DNA of 64,000 bases from Polaromonas sp. (GTDB taxonomy: Bacteria > Pseudomonadota > Gammaproteobacteria > Burkholderiales > Burkholderiaceae_C). A program made the translations under genes and the position numbers. Shown piece by piece: positions 54,442-63,147 of this stretch. The notes beneath the pieces are model-generated. The model made no database searches. It was not told the origin of the DNA and saw only the letters and a list, made by a program, of their open reading frames with translations. The DNA is taken from the NCBI RefSeq assembly GCF_012927455.1, contig NZ_JABBPE010000008.1:372001-436000 (forward strand). Reading direction: 5' to 3'. Each line of letters opens with the position of its first letter. Within the stretch, counting starts at the first letter, position 1.

Positions 54442-55208
54442 GCCCGGGCCGGTCTGGACTGCCTTTTGTCGCGCACCATCACAGTCGATTTGCCTTCGTC
54501 CGAGATCTCGAACAGCTGGGTCGCTACCAGCAGCTTGGTCAGCGTGGCGTAGCCGTAGTTGCGATGATCGAACGAGGCCTGGTTGGCAATCTGGGTGCCA
54601 ACCGCGCCGACGCGCGCCCAGCCCTCGTCATCGGCGGCCGCCTGCACGGCGTTGCGCAGCAGCATGACGAGCTTGGCGTCCTGCTTGAGCTGGGCCGGCG
54701 TAGCGCGCAGCGGTGTGGCGGCCACCGCATCCACGTCGTCCCGGCCGCTCGCAGGCGCGTCGCCCGCAGCGATGGGCCTCAGCTTGTCGAGGTACAAAAA
54801 CCGTGAACAGGCGTTGACAAAGGGCTCCGGCGTCTTTTGCGCGCCAAAGCCATAGACCGCGGCACCCTTGGCGCGCAGGTGCATCACCAGCGGCGTGAAA
54901 TCGGCGTCCGACGAGACAATGCCGAAAGCGTCGGGCCGGTCGGTGTAGAGCAGCTCCAGCGCGTCTATCACCATGGCCATGTCGCTGGCGTTTTTGCCTT
55001 TGGTGTAGTCGAACTGCTGCATCGGACGAATGGCGTGCTCGTGCAGCGCCTCCTCCCAGCCCTTGAGCTCGCTCTTTTTCCAGTTGCCGTAGGCGCGGCG
55101 AATATTGGTCTCGCCAAAGGTCGACAGCTCATTGAGGATCAGGTCGATCTTGGATGCGGGCGAGTTGTCGGCGTCGATCAGCAACGCGACACGGGGTTTG
55201 CGCTCCAT
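54438..55208 (-). CDS. NYN-domain protein with OST-HTH/LOTUS domain
   Basis: A 256-residue protein. The N-terminal NYN (PIN-like) nuclease domain (about 6-150) has VALLIDADNSPAS, KGKNASDMAMVIDALELL and GIVSSDADFTPLVMHL, supplying the acidic metal-binding residues. The C-terminal OST-HTH/LOTUS domain (about 175-250, LVMLLRNAVQAAADDEGWARV) probably binds RNA. The likely role is RNA cleavage or decay; the target is unknown. ATG 55208 overlaps the pyrC stop (TGATG), and the DUF3025 gene overlaps its end, giving a three-gene operon. Confidence 0.87.
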   Translation of the reverse strand: MERKPRVALLIDADNSPASKIDLILNELSTFGETNIRRAYGNWKKSELKGWEEALHEHAIRPMQQFDYTKGKNASDMAMVIDALELLYTDRPDAFGIVSSDADFTPLVMHLRAKGAAVYGFGAQKTPEPFVNACSRFLYLDKLRPIAAGDAPASGRDDVDAVAATPLRATPAQLKQDAKLVMLLRNAVQAAADDEGWARVGAVGTQIANQASFDHRNYGYATLTKLLVATQLFEISDEGKSTVMVRDKRQSRPARA

Positions 55209-56296
55209 CAGGCCTTCCCTTCGGCGATCAGTTTCCACGGCAACGCTTCGCCGGACCGCAAGGGCTTGAGTTGCGCCTCGCCAAAGGCAAAACTCTCGGG
55301 CGGCCGCCAGCTTTCCTTCTTCAGCGTGATGCGGCCGGGGTTGCGCGGCAGGCCGTAGAAGTCGGCGCCGTTGAAGCTGGCAAAGGCTTCGAGCTGATCC
55401 AGCGCGCCGGCCGCGTCGAAGGCTTCGGCGTACAACTCCATCGCCGCGTGCGCGGTGTAGCAGCCGGCGCAGCCGCCGGCGTGCTCTTTGAGGTGCGCCG
55501 GGTGCGGCGCGCTGTCGGTGCCCAGAAAGAAGCGGGTATTGCCGGACGTGGCCGCCTCGACCAGCGCGACGCGGTGCGTTTCGCGCTTGAGAACCGGTAG
55601 GCAGTAGTAGTGCGGGCGGATGCCGCCGGTGAAGATGGCGTTGCGGTTGTACAGCAGGTGGTGCGCGGTAATCGTGGCGCCCAGGAAGCGATCCGCGTCA
55701 CGCACATACTGCGCGGCTTCCTTCGTCGTGATGTGCTCGAAGACAATTTTGAGCTCAGGGAAATCGCGGCGCAGCGGGAGCAATTGCGTGTCGATGAAAA
55801 CCGCCTCACGGTCGAATAAATCGATGTCAGGCGACGTGACTTCGCCATGCACCAACAGCAGCAAACCCTCGCGCTGCATCGCTTCCAGAGTTTTAAAGGT
55901 CTTGCGCATATCGGTCACGCCGGCGTCGCTGTTGGTGGTGGCACCGGCCGGATACAGCTTGACGGCGACCACGCCAGCGTCTTTGGCGCGCTTGATCTCG
56001 TCGGGCGCCAGCTGGTCGGTCAGGTACAGCGTCATCAGCGGCTCAAACTGCACGCCAGCGGGCACGGCGGCCTGGATGCGCTGGCGGTAGGCCAGGGCCT
56101 GCGCCGCGGTAGTCACCGGCGGGCGCAGATTGGGCATGATGATGGCGCGGCCAAACTGGGCAGCAGTATGCGGCACCACGGTACGCAGGGCGTCGCCATC
56201 GCGCACATGCAGGTGCCAGTCATCTGGGCGGGTGATAGTTACCGTGGTATTCGGGGCCGCGCTCAGGCCGGAGGACGATGGGGTGACTGAAGTCAT
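55208..56296 (-). CDS. pyrC: Dihydroorotase PyrC
   Basis: A 362-residue type II dihydroorotase, cyclising N-carbamoyl-aspartate to dihydroorotate in pyrimidine synthesis. The metal site begins with H28 and H30 ([10 protein letters not shown]); the carboxylated lysine is K113 ([13 protein letters not shown]). Further ligands are in VHGEV and FEHITT, and the catalytic Asp is in LGTDSAPHP. The frame is open to 56779, but ATG 56296 gives the family N-terminus. It heads the operon with the NYN-LOTUS and DUF3025 genes. Confidence 0.96.
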   Translation of the reverse strand: MTSVTPSSSGLSAAPNTTVTITRPDDWHLHVRDGDALRTVVPHTAAQFGRAIIMPNLRPPVTTAAQALAYRQRIQAAVPAGVQFEPLMTLYLTDQLAPDEIKRAKDAGVVAVKLYPAGATTNSDAGVTDMRKTFKTLEAMQREGLLLLVHGEVTSPDIDLFDREAVFIDTQLLPLRRDFPELKIVFEHITTKEAAQYVRDADRFLGATITAHHLLYNRNAIFTGGIRPHYYCLPVLKRETHRVALVEAATSGNTRFFLGTDSAPHPAHLKEHAGGCAGCYTAHAAMELYAEAFDAAGALDQLEAFASFNGADFYGLPRNPGRITLKKESWRPPESFAFGEAQLKPLRSGEALPWKLIAEGKA

Positions 56297-56515
56297 GGCT
56301 GAATTGTCGCATTGGTGGCAACCGCGCAAGTCCGGAATCCCTATCCGGACCGGTGGCTGATTCATAGGTACGCATAAGGAAAGTCCCGCAGCTGGAACGT
56401 AGAGCCAGCCGTTACGATATGCCCTGGCCGCAAGAGAGCACAACGCCCGGTTGTCCGGAGGCCGGCTCAGGCGACACGAAGATCGCCCCACTTCAATTAC
56501 TAAAGCGCTAATTCC

Positions 56516-57043
56516 ATGACTTTCCCTTCCGCCGCTGGTCACGCACCAGAAGCCATGCCGCCACTTGATGAAGTCGATGAAGCGGTACACGTTCCACTTA
56601 AGATTGAAGACTGGCTGACCGTCATCGTTATGGGCGCGCTGGCGCTGATCACCTTCGCCAATGTCATCGCCCGCTATTTCACCAACCAGTCTTTTGCCTG
56701 GACTGAAGAGTTCTCGGTGTTTCTCATGATCGTGCTGGCGCTGGTTGGCAGTTCCGCTGCGGTTGCGCGTGACCGGCATATCCGCATCGAATATTTTTCT
56801 GACAGCGGCTCCATGGCCAGGCGCAAAACGCTGTCGCGCTTTGGTGCGGTGATGGTCGCCCTGCTGTTTTCGCTGATTGGCGTGCTGAGCCTGCGACTGG
56901 TGTGGGATGACTACCGCTTTGGCGAAACCTCCCCTGGCATTGGTGTGCCGCAGTGGTGGTATTCGATCTGGCTGCCGATTCTTTCCATCGGCATTGCATT
57001 GCGCGCCGTCGGCCTCTTCATGCGCCGCGGACGCCGCTCATGA
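56516..57043 (+). CDS. TRAP transporter small permease (DctQ)
   Basis: A 175-residue four-helix membrane protein of the DctQ family: [22 protein letters not shown] (split [22 protein letters not shown]), [20 protein letters not shown], and two more helices (about 103-125 and 143-165). With DctM it forms the membrane part of a TRAP importer driven by sodium or proton gradients. The stop overlaps the DctM start (ATGA). The upstream 219 bp show no clear promoter. Confidence 0.9.
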   Translation: MTFPSAAGHAPEAMPPLDEVDEAVHVPLKIEDWLTVIVMGALALITFANVIARYFTNQSFAWTEEFSVFLMIVLALVGSSAAVARDRHIRIEYFSDSGSMARRKTLSRFGAVMVALLFSLIGVLSLRLVWDDYRFGETSPGIGVPQWWYSIWLPILSIGIALRAVGLFMRRGRRS

Positions 57044-58338
57044 TCGCAACGCTACTCTTTGTGGCGTTTATCGCCATGATGCTGGTGGGCGTGCCCATCG
57101 GCGCGGCGCTCGGCCTGGCCGGCGCCACAGCTATTGCACTGGCCAATCTAGACGCGCAATGGTTGGGCCTGCTGGCCGTTCCGCAAAACTTTTACGCTGG
57201 CTTGGGCAAGTACCCCTTGCTGGCGATTCCCATGTTCGTACTGGTCGGATCGATTTTTGACCGTTCCGGCGTGGCGTTGAGGTTGGTCAATTTTGCGGTC
57301 GCCATCGTCGGGCGCGGCCCCGGCATGCTGCCGCTGGTGGCGATTGCCGTGGCGATGTTTTTGGGTGGCATTTCAGGCTCCGGCCCGGCCTGTGCAGCGG
57401 CCGTGGGTGGCGTGATGATTGCCGCCATGAACCGTGCCGGTTACCCAGCGGCGTTTTCGGCCAGCGTGGTGGGCGCTGCGGCGGCGACCGATATCCTGAT
57501 TCCGCCATCAGTGGCCTTCATTGTCTACTCGGTGCTGGTGCCGGGCGCTTCGGTACCGGCGCTGTTTGCCGCCGGCATGATTCCGGGCATCCTGGCCGGG
57601 CTGGCGCTGATCGTGCCGGCCGTCTGGCTGTCGCGCAAGCACAAAATGGGCGCACTCGAATCCAGCATGCCGCGCCCGCCTTTCTGGGCCAGCCTGCGCG
57701 ATGCTGTCTGGGGTCTGGCCGCGCCGGTGCTGATTCTGGGCGGCATGCGTGCGGGCTGGTTTACGCCGACCGAAGCGGCGGTGGTGGCGGTGTTTTACGG
57801 GCTGTTTGTTGGCATGGTGATTCACCGCACCATTACGATTCGGGACCTGTTTCCGATCCTGCGCGAGTCGGGCGAATTGTCGGCGGTGATTTTGCTGGTG
57901 GTTTCGCTGGCCGGCATTTTTGCCTATTCTCTCAACACCCTGGGCATCATCGATCCGCTGACGAACGCCATCGTCAATTCGGGACTGGGCGAGTACGGCA
58001 TTTTGTCCCTGCTGATCCTGATGCTGATCATCGTCGGCATGTTCCTCGACGGCGTGTCGATTTTCCTCATCTTTGTGCCGATTCTTCTGCCAATTGCTCA
58101 GTATTACCACTGGGACTTGGTGTGGTTCGGCGTCATCCTCACGCTGAAAGTGGCACTGGGCCAGTTCACGCCGCCGCTGGCCGTGAACCTGATGGTGTCC
58201 TGCCGGATTGCCAATGTGCGCATGGAAGAAACCGTGCGCTGGGTGGTCTGGATGCTGGCCGCGATGTTCCTGGTGCTGATCGCCGTGATAGCCTTTCCCG
58301 AACTGGCCCTCTGGCTGCCGCGCAAGCTGGGCTACTGA
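57040..58338 (+). CDS. TRAP transporter large permease (DctM)
   Basis: A 432-residue DctM-family protein with about 12 membrane helices: LVGVPIGAALGLAGATAI, the GSGPACAAAVGGVMI segment and FTPTEAAVVAVFYGL. The C-terminal GQFTPPLAVNLMVS motif is typical of TRAP large subunits. The frame extends upstream to 56953 but ATG 57040 overlaps the DctQ stop and starts the first helix. It works with DctQ and the binding protein encoded next. Confidence 0.93.
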   Translation: MIATLLFVAFIAMMLVGVPIGAALGLAGATAIALANLDAQWLGLLAVPQNFYAGLGKYPLLAIPMFVLVGSIFDRSGVALRLVNFAVAIVGRGPGMLPLVAIAVAMFLGGISGSGPACAAAVGGVMIAAMNRAGYPAAFSASVVGAAAATDILIPPSVAFIVYSVLVPGASVPALFAAGMIPGILAGLALIVPAVWLSRKHKMGALESSMPRPPFWASLRDAVWGLAAPVLILGGMRAGWFTPTEAAVVAVFYGLFVGMVIHRTITIRDLFPILRESGELSAVILLVVSLAGIFAYSLNTLGIIDPLTNAIVNSGLGEYGILSLLILMLIIVGMFLDGVSIFLIFVPILLPIAQYYHWDLVWFGVILTLKVALGQFTPPLAVNLMVSCRIANVRMEETVRWVVWMLAAMFLVLIAVIAFPELALWLPRKLGY

Positions 58339-58371
58339 GCCCGAATTATTTTTAACAAGGAGACTTCCGTC

Positions 58372-59400
58372 ATGAAATTTAAAACCGTTCTCGGCCTGGC
58401 TCTGGCCGCCGCCGCGCTGGCCTTCACGGTCGCTGCACCCGCACAGACCTACAAATCCGAATACAAAATGTCGCTGGTCCTCGGCCCGGCATACCCCTGG
58501 GGCAAGGGCGGCGAAATCTGGGCCAATCTGGTGCGCGAGCGCACCCAGGGCCGCATCAACATCAAGCTCTACCCTGGCGTCTCGCTCATTCAGGGTGATC
58601 AGACGCGCGAATTCAGCGCCATCCGCCAAGGCGTGATCGACCTGGCTGTCGGCTCGACCATCAACTGGTCGCCGCAGGTGAAGGCGCTGAACCTGTTCTC
58701 GCTGCCGTTCTTGATGCCCGACTACGCCGCGATGGACGCACTGACCCAGGGTGAGGTGGGCAAGGACATTTTCAAGATCATCGACAAGGCGGGCGTGATG
58801 CCGCTGGCGTGGGGCGAAAACGGCTACCGGGAAATCAGCAATTCCAAGCTCATCATCAAGAAGCCGGAAGACCTCAAAGGCCTGAAAATCCGCGTCGTCG
58901 GCTCACCATTGTTCCTGGACACCTTTACCGCTCTCGGAGCCAACCCGACCCAGATGAGCTGGGCCGATGCACAGCCGGCCCTGGCAACCGGCGCGGTGGA
59001 CGGTCAGGAAAACCCGATGGCGATTTACACCGCCGCCAAGCTTCACACCATGGCGCAGAAGTACGTCACGATGTGGGGCTACGTGTCGGACCCGCTGATC
59101 TTTGTGGCGAACAAGGACATTTGGGCTTCTTGGACGCCAGCAGACCAGGCCATCGTGAAACAGGCGGCCATGGACGCTGGCAAGCAGGAAATCGCGATTG
59201 CCCGCAAAGGCCTGGCCGAAGCCGACCGGCCGCTGCTCAAAGAGATTGCCAGCCACGGCGTCACCGTGACCCAGCTGAGCCCGCAAGAGCGCGAAGCGTT
59301 TGTCAAGGCAACACGCCCGGTGTATGAAAAATGGAAAGGCCAAATTGGCGCCAACTTGGTCAACGCGGCTGAAAAGTCGATTGCAGCGCGCAAGAAATAA
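58372..59400 (+). CDS. TRAP transporter substrate-binding protein (DctP)
   Basis: A 342-residue periplasmic receptor. The signal peptide ends at about residue 24 (VAAPAQT). The domain has GPAYPWGKGGEIWANLV, a DLAVGSTINWSPQ segment, LKGLKIRVVGSPLFLDT with the conserved ligand-carboxylate Arg, and GAVDGQENPMAIY. The ligand is probably a carboxylic acid. It follows dctQM after 33 bp with an AAGGAG site; in many TRAP operons this gene comes first, so Q-M-P is a less usual order. A strong terminator follows. Confidence 0.92.
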   Translation: MKFKTVLGLALAAAALAFTVAAPAQTYKSEYKMSLVLGPAYPWGKGGEIWANLVRERTQGRINIKLYPGVSLIQGDQTREFSAIRQGVIDLAVGSTINWSPQVKALNLFSLPFLMPDYAAMDALTQGEVGKDIFKIIDKAGVMPLAWGENGYREISNSKLIIKKPEDLKGLKIRVVGSPLFLDTFTALGANPTQMSWADAQPALATGAVDGQENPMAIYTAAKLHTMAQKYVTMWGYVSDPLIFVANKDIWASWTPADQAIVKQAAMDAGKQEIAIARKGLAEADRPLLKEIASHGVTVTQLSPQEREAFVKATRPVYEKWKGQIGANLVNAAEKSIAARKK

Positions 59401-59414
59401 GCCTTGGCGCAAAC

Positions 59415-59446
59415 GCAAAAAAGCCCCGAATTCGGGGCTTTTTTGC
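59415..59446. terminator. Bidirectional terminator between dctP and gltL-type gene
   Basis: GCAAAAAAGCCCCGAATTCG and its complement: stem GCCCCGAA/TTCGGGGC flanked by an A-run and a T-run (TTTTTTGC). It works on both strands. Confidence 0.9.
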
Positions 59447-59563
59447 GTTCGCGCCTGGCAGCACAGGGCTAGCGACGGTAGTCGCCACTGGCTTCCGGCT
59501 GAAAAAGGACCTTCAAAATTTTGCCGATGCCTGCGTGCCATTTGGGCGCGGCCCTTTATCCGC

Positions 59564-60301
59564 TCAATGCTGAAGAATCTTGTTTAGGAAGTCGCGCGTG
59601 CGCTCCTTGCGGTTTTCCGGGTGGCTGAAGAATTCTTCCTTGGTGCAGTCTTCCAGAATATGCCCGCCCACGTCCATGAAGATAACGCGGCTGCCGACTT
59701 TCTTGGCAAAACCCATTTCGTGCGTGACCACCATCATGGTCATGCCGTCGGTGGCAAGCCCCATCATGCACTCGAGCACCTCGCCGACCATCTCCGGGTC
59801 CAGCGCCGAGGTCGGCTCGTCGAACAGCATGGCAATCGGGTCCATGCTCAAGGCACGGGCAATCGCCACGCGCTGCTGCTGGCCGCCCGACAGCTGACCG
59901 GGGAATTTGTCCTTGTGCGCCATCAGGCCGACGCGGTCCAGATACTTCAGGCCGTGCGCTTTGGCGTCGTCGGCGCTGCGGCCCAATACCTTGATCTGCG
60001 CCAGCGTCAGGTTTTCGGTCACGCTCAAATGCGGAAACAACTCGAAATTCTGGAACACCATGCCGACATGGCTGCGCAGCTTGGGCAAATCGGTCTTGGG
60101 GTCATGCACCGCCTGGCCATTGACAAAAATCTCGCCTTTCTGGAAGGGCTCCAGCGCGTTGATGACCTTGATCAGCGTCGATTTGCCCGAGCCGGAAGGC
60201 CCGCAAACCACGACGACTTCGCCTTTTTGGATACGTGTGCTGCAGTTGCTGAGCACCTGCACGTCACCGTACCATTTGGAAACTTCTTTTAACTCAATCA
60301 T
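59564..60301 (-). CDS. gltL: Glutamate/aspartate-type ABC transporter ATPase (GltL)
   Basis: A 245-residue polar-amino-acid ABC ATPase. Walker A is GPSGSGKST, the signature is LSGGQQQR and Walker B is [14 protein letters not shown]; the H-loop is [12 protein letters not shown]. The context with two permeases and a GltI-type binding protein shows a glutamate/aspartate import system. It is the last gene of the operon, 70 bp after gltK. Confidence 0.92.
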   Translation of the reverse strand: MIELKEVSKWYGDVQVLSNCSTRIQKGEVVVVCGPSGSGKSTLIKVINALEPFQKGEIFVNGQAVHDPKTDLPKLRSHVGMVFQNFELFPHLSVTENLTLAQIKVLGRSADDAKAHGLKYLDRVGLMAHKDKFPGQLSGGQQQRVAIARALSMDPIAMLFDEPTSALDPEMVGEVLECMMGLATDGMTMMVVTHEMGFAKKVGSRVIFMDVGGHILEDCTKEEFFSHPENRKERTRDFLNKILQH

Positions 60302-60371
60302 TTCTTCTCCAGTGTGCGCCGTGTATTTTTGCCGTGCTTTACCAGGCGTTTTCAGGCCTTGCCAGGCAGCT

Positions 60372-61040
60372 TTAGCGAATGATGGCGATGCGGCTGTTCA
60401 GCCGTTTGACCATGTAGGACAGACCGAAACAAATCACAAAATAAACCACGGCCGCCAGCAGATAGGCCTCTTCGGGACGACCATAAATCTTGCCCGCAGT
60501 GGTAAAGCCTTTGAGCAGGTCGTACGCGCCAATGGCATAGACCAGCGAGGTGTCCTGAAACAGGATGATGGTCTGCGTCAGCAGCACCGGCACCATGTTG
60601 CGAAACGCCTGCGGCAAGATGATCAGCCGCATGTTCTGGCCATAGGTCATACCCAGCGCACGCCCGGCATTCACCTGGCCGCTGGAAATCGACTGAATGC
60701 CGGCGCGCATGATCTCGCTGAAATAGGCCGCTTCAAAAGCGACGAAGGTGATCGTGGCCGACAGCTCGGCGCCTATCGGCCGGCCGATGATGGTTGGCAC
60801 CAGCAGGAAGAACCACAAGATCACCATGACCAGCGGAACAGAGCGCATGCCGTTGACGTAAATAGTCGCCGGCAGCACCAGCAGTTTTTGCCCCGACAGG
60901 CGCATCAGCGCGAGCAGCGTACCCAGCACGATGCCGCCTAAAGTGGCAATCACCGTGAGCTGAACACTGAAAATAAAACCGTTAATGACGAACTTGGAAA
61001 GAATCTCCCAGTTCAAAAAGGTCAGGTCGAGTCCCAGCAT
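60372..61040 (-). CDS. gltK: Glutamate/aspartate-type ABC transporter permease GltK
   Basis: A 222-residue HisMQ-type permease with about five helices. The EAA loop is [23 protein letters not shown] (split [23 protein letters not shown]), and the segment [15 protein letters not shown] follows. Its start is 1 bp after the gltJ stop. With GltJ it forms the membrane channel. Confidence 0.9.
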   Translation of the reverse strand: MLGLDLTFLNWEILSKFVINGFIFSVQLTVIATLGGIVLGTLLALMRLSGQKLLVLPATIYVNGMRSVPLVMVILWFFLLVPTIIGRPIGAELSATITFVAFEAAYFSEIMRAGIQSISSGQVNAGRALGMTYGQNMRLIILPQAFRNMVPVLLTQTIILFQDTSLVYAIGAYDLLKGFTTAGKIYGRPEEAYLLAAVVYFVICFGLSYMVKRLNSRIAIIR

Positions 61041-61041
61041 G

Positions 61042-61764
61042 TCAGTGCCCTCCGCCTGCGCTTCCGGCTACGACGTAGCCCGGAATCTGCAGTTTCTTTT
61101 CCACCAGGGCCATGATGCGGTTCACGGCAAACGCCGATACGGCATAGAGCGCCGTCACAGCGATGTAAATTTCGATGCCACGCGAGGTTTCCTCCTGCGC
61201 CTGCATGGCAAACATGGTGAGCTCGGCAATCGACACGGCAAACGCCACCGAAGAGTTCTTCAGCAGGTTCATCGATTCGCTGGTGAGCGGCGGAATGATG
61301 ATGCGAAAAGCCATCGGCAAAATAACATAGCGGTAGGTTTGCGCCGTGGTAAAGCCCAGCGCCATACCGGCATAGCGCTGGCCGCGCGGCAGCGCCTGCA
61401 CGCCGGCACGCACCTGCTCGGCAATCCGCGCCGACGTAAAAAACCCGAGCGCCAGCACCACCAGCACAAAGCCGGGCACTTCTTTCATGGCCGGAAACAT
61501 CTTGGGCACGACGAAGTACCAGATGAAGATTTGAACCAGCAGCGGAATGTTGCGAAACAACTCTACCCAGGCATTGCCCAGGCGCACCAGCCAGGGGTGG
61601 TTCGGCAAGGTCCGGAAGGTCCCCATCACCACGCCGAACAGCATGGCCACGACCCAGGCCGAAGCCGCGACGGCTAGCGTCCAGCCCCAGGCATCAAACA
61701 TCCATTGCAAATAGGTACGGCCGCTGCCGTCGTCGTTTAAAAATACCCGCCAATCCCAAGTCAT
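61042..61764 (-). CDS. gltJ: Glutamate/aspartate-type ABC transporter permease GltJ
   Basis: A 240-residue HisMQ-type permease: MTWDWRVFLNDDGSGRTYLQ start, ELFRNIPLLVQIFIWYFV, and the EAA loop EQVRAGVQALPRGQRYAGMALG (split EQVRAGVQALPRG, QRYAGMALG). ATG 61764 gives the family N-terminus; the upstream open frame covers the hairpin between gltI and gltJ. A stem-loop in that gap probably lowers permease expression relative to the binding protein. Confidence 0.92.
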   Translation of the reverse strand: MTWDWRVFLNDDGSGRTYLQWMFDAWGWTLAVAASAWVVAMLFGVVMGTFRTLPNHPWLVRLGNAWVELFRNIPLLVQIFIWYFVVPKMFPAMKEVPGFVLVVLALGFFTSARIAEQVRAGVQALPRGQRYAGMALGFTTAQTYRYVILPMAFRIIIPPLTSESMNLLKNSSVAFAVSIAELTMFAMQAQEETSRGIEIYIAVTALYAVSAFAVNRIMALVEKKLQIPGYVVAGSAGGGH

Positions 61765-61815
61765 CACGGCTCCAGCCAATTGTTGTTGTGTTGTTATTCC
61801 ACGAGACAGTAAATG

Positions 61816-61853
61816 CAAAACCCCGCCAGAGCAAGAGAACCGGCGGGGTTTTT
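61816..61853 (-). terminator. Intra-operon attenuating hairpin between gltI and gltJ
   Basis: On the minus strand: AAAACCCCGCC, 15-nt loop, GGCGGGGTTTTG. The stem is 11 bp and followed by a short T-run, so it can act as a partial terminator after gltI or protect its 3' end. Confidence 0.7.
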
Positions 61854-61871
61854 CACGTTACCGGGCCCAAA

Positions 61872-62771
61872 TTACTTGGCGGCGTACGACTCCATCGGAT
61901 TGTCGTTCGGGTTGTCCCAGGCGGCCTTGGTGCTGGCGCTCAAGGGCAGGCCGACTTTGGTGTTTTTCGGCTCAATCGGCTGCAGGAACCATTTGGTGTA
62001 CAGCTTGTTCAACTCGCCCGACTTGATCAGGCCTTTGACGGTGTCGTCGGCCAGGCGCTTCAGCAGCGGGTCGTCCTTGCGGATCATGATGGCGATGGGC
62101 TCGACGCTCAACACCTCCCCCACCACCTTGAAGTCAGCCGGATTTTTGGCGGTGGCGATATTGCCCGCCAAAATGGAGCCGTCCATCACGAAAGCATCGG
62201 CACGGCCCGATTCGAGCAGCAGAAAACTGTCGGAATGGTCTTTGCCGAAAATCTCCTTGAACTCAACGCCGCTGGCGCGCTTGTTCTTGCGCAGTGTCTG
62301 CACAGAGGTGGTGCCGGTGGTGGTAGCCACCGTCTTGCCACCAAGCTGGGCCACCGAGGTAATGCCGGAATTGGCTTTGACGGCGATGCGCACTTCCTCA
62401 ACGAAGGTGGTGACGACAAAGGCCACATCCTTGGCGCGGGTCGCGTTGTTGGTGGTGGAGCCGCACTCGATGTCCACAGTGCCGTTTTGCACCAGCGGAA
62501 TGCGGTTTTGCGAGGTCACCGGCTGGTATTTCACTTCCAGCTTGCGGCCGGCGGACTTTTCCAGATCAGCCAGGATGCGCTGGCAAACTTCGACGTGGTA
62601 GCCGGTGTATTTACCATCGCCCAGGGTATAGGACAGCGCGCCCGAGGAGTCGCGCACGCCCATGGTCACGACACCCGAGGACTTGGCTTTGCTGAGCGTA
62701 TCGGCTCCTTGGGCGAATGCACCGGTGCTTGCGAGCAGGGCGACGGACAAAGCGGCTAGCTTAAGTTTCAT
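61872..62771 (-). CDS. gltI: Glutamate/aspartate-type ABC transporter substrate-binding protein GltI
   Basis: A 299-residue periplasmic binding protein. The signal peptide MKLKLAALSVALLASTGAFA ends at about residue 20. The domain has SGVVTMGVRDSSGALSYTLG, VPLVQNGTVDIECGST (here IPLVQNGTVDIECGSTTN) and GKDHSDSFLLLESGRADAFVMDG (split GKDHSDSFLLLE, SGRADAFVMDG), typical of the GltI/PEB1 group. ATG 62771 is preceded by a GGAGA site. It is first in the operon. Confidence 0.93.
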   Translation of the reverse strand: MKLKLAALSVALLASTGAFAQGADTLSKAKSSGVVTMGVRDSSGALSYTLGDGKYTGYHVEVCQRILADLEKSAGRKLEVKYQPVTSQNRIPLVQNGTVDIECGSTTNNATRAKDVAFVVTTFVEEVRIAVKANSGITSVAQLGGKTVATTTGTTSVQTLRKNKRASGVEFKEIFGKDHSDSFLLLESGRADAFVMDGSILAGNIATAKNPADFKVVGEVLSVEPIAIMIRKDDPLLKRLADDTVKGLIKSGELNKLYTKWFLQPIEPKNTKVGLPLSASTKAAWDNPNDNPMESYAAK

Positions 62772-63147
62772 GGAATCTCCAGTAAAGAAAAATGAAAGTG
62801 GACAGAACTATTTTAGAGCCGGCACCTTGGCGCCCGTCTAGGTTTACCCGGCCTTTGCAACACGGCACAGACCGGGAAATCTTCACGAATCGCCAGAAAA
62901 ACAGCACTTGCCGACCTTGCCAAACCTGGTGCACGCGGCAGTGGACTGAACTATACGGCAGCTACAAGCAGTCTTTATGCCAGGAAGCCAGTTATTGAGG
63001 GCGACTGCGTCATTTGCGTCTTCCTTGAACCTGCCGGGGCAACCCTCTCAAAATTGCAAGCTGCCGCACTTTAGAGTTTCAGGCTTGAAAACACCAATGC
63101 CGTTTCAGCGCAAGGCCATGCATTTTTTGTATAGCGAGCACGGGTTG
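62772..63147. other. Intergenic region upstream of gltI
   Basis: 376 bp between gltI and the LysR gene, both on the minus strand. No supportable gene, repeat or structured RNA was recognised. It should contain the gltI promoter; a TAAAAT-like -10 (near 62810) is possible but lacks a good -35. Confidence 0.5.
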
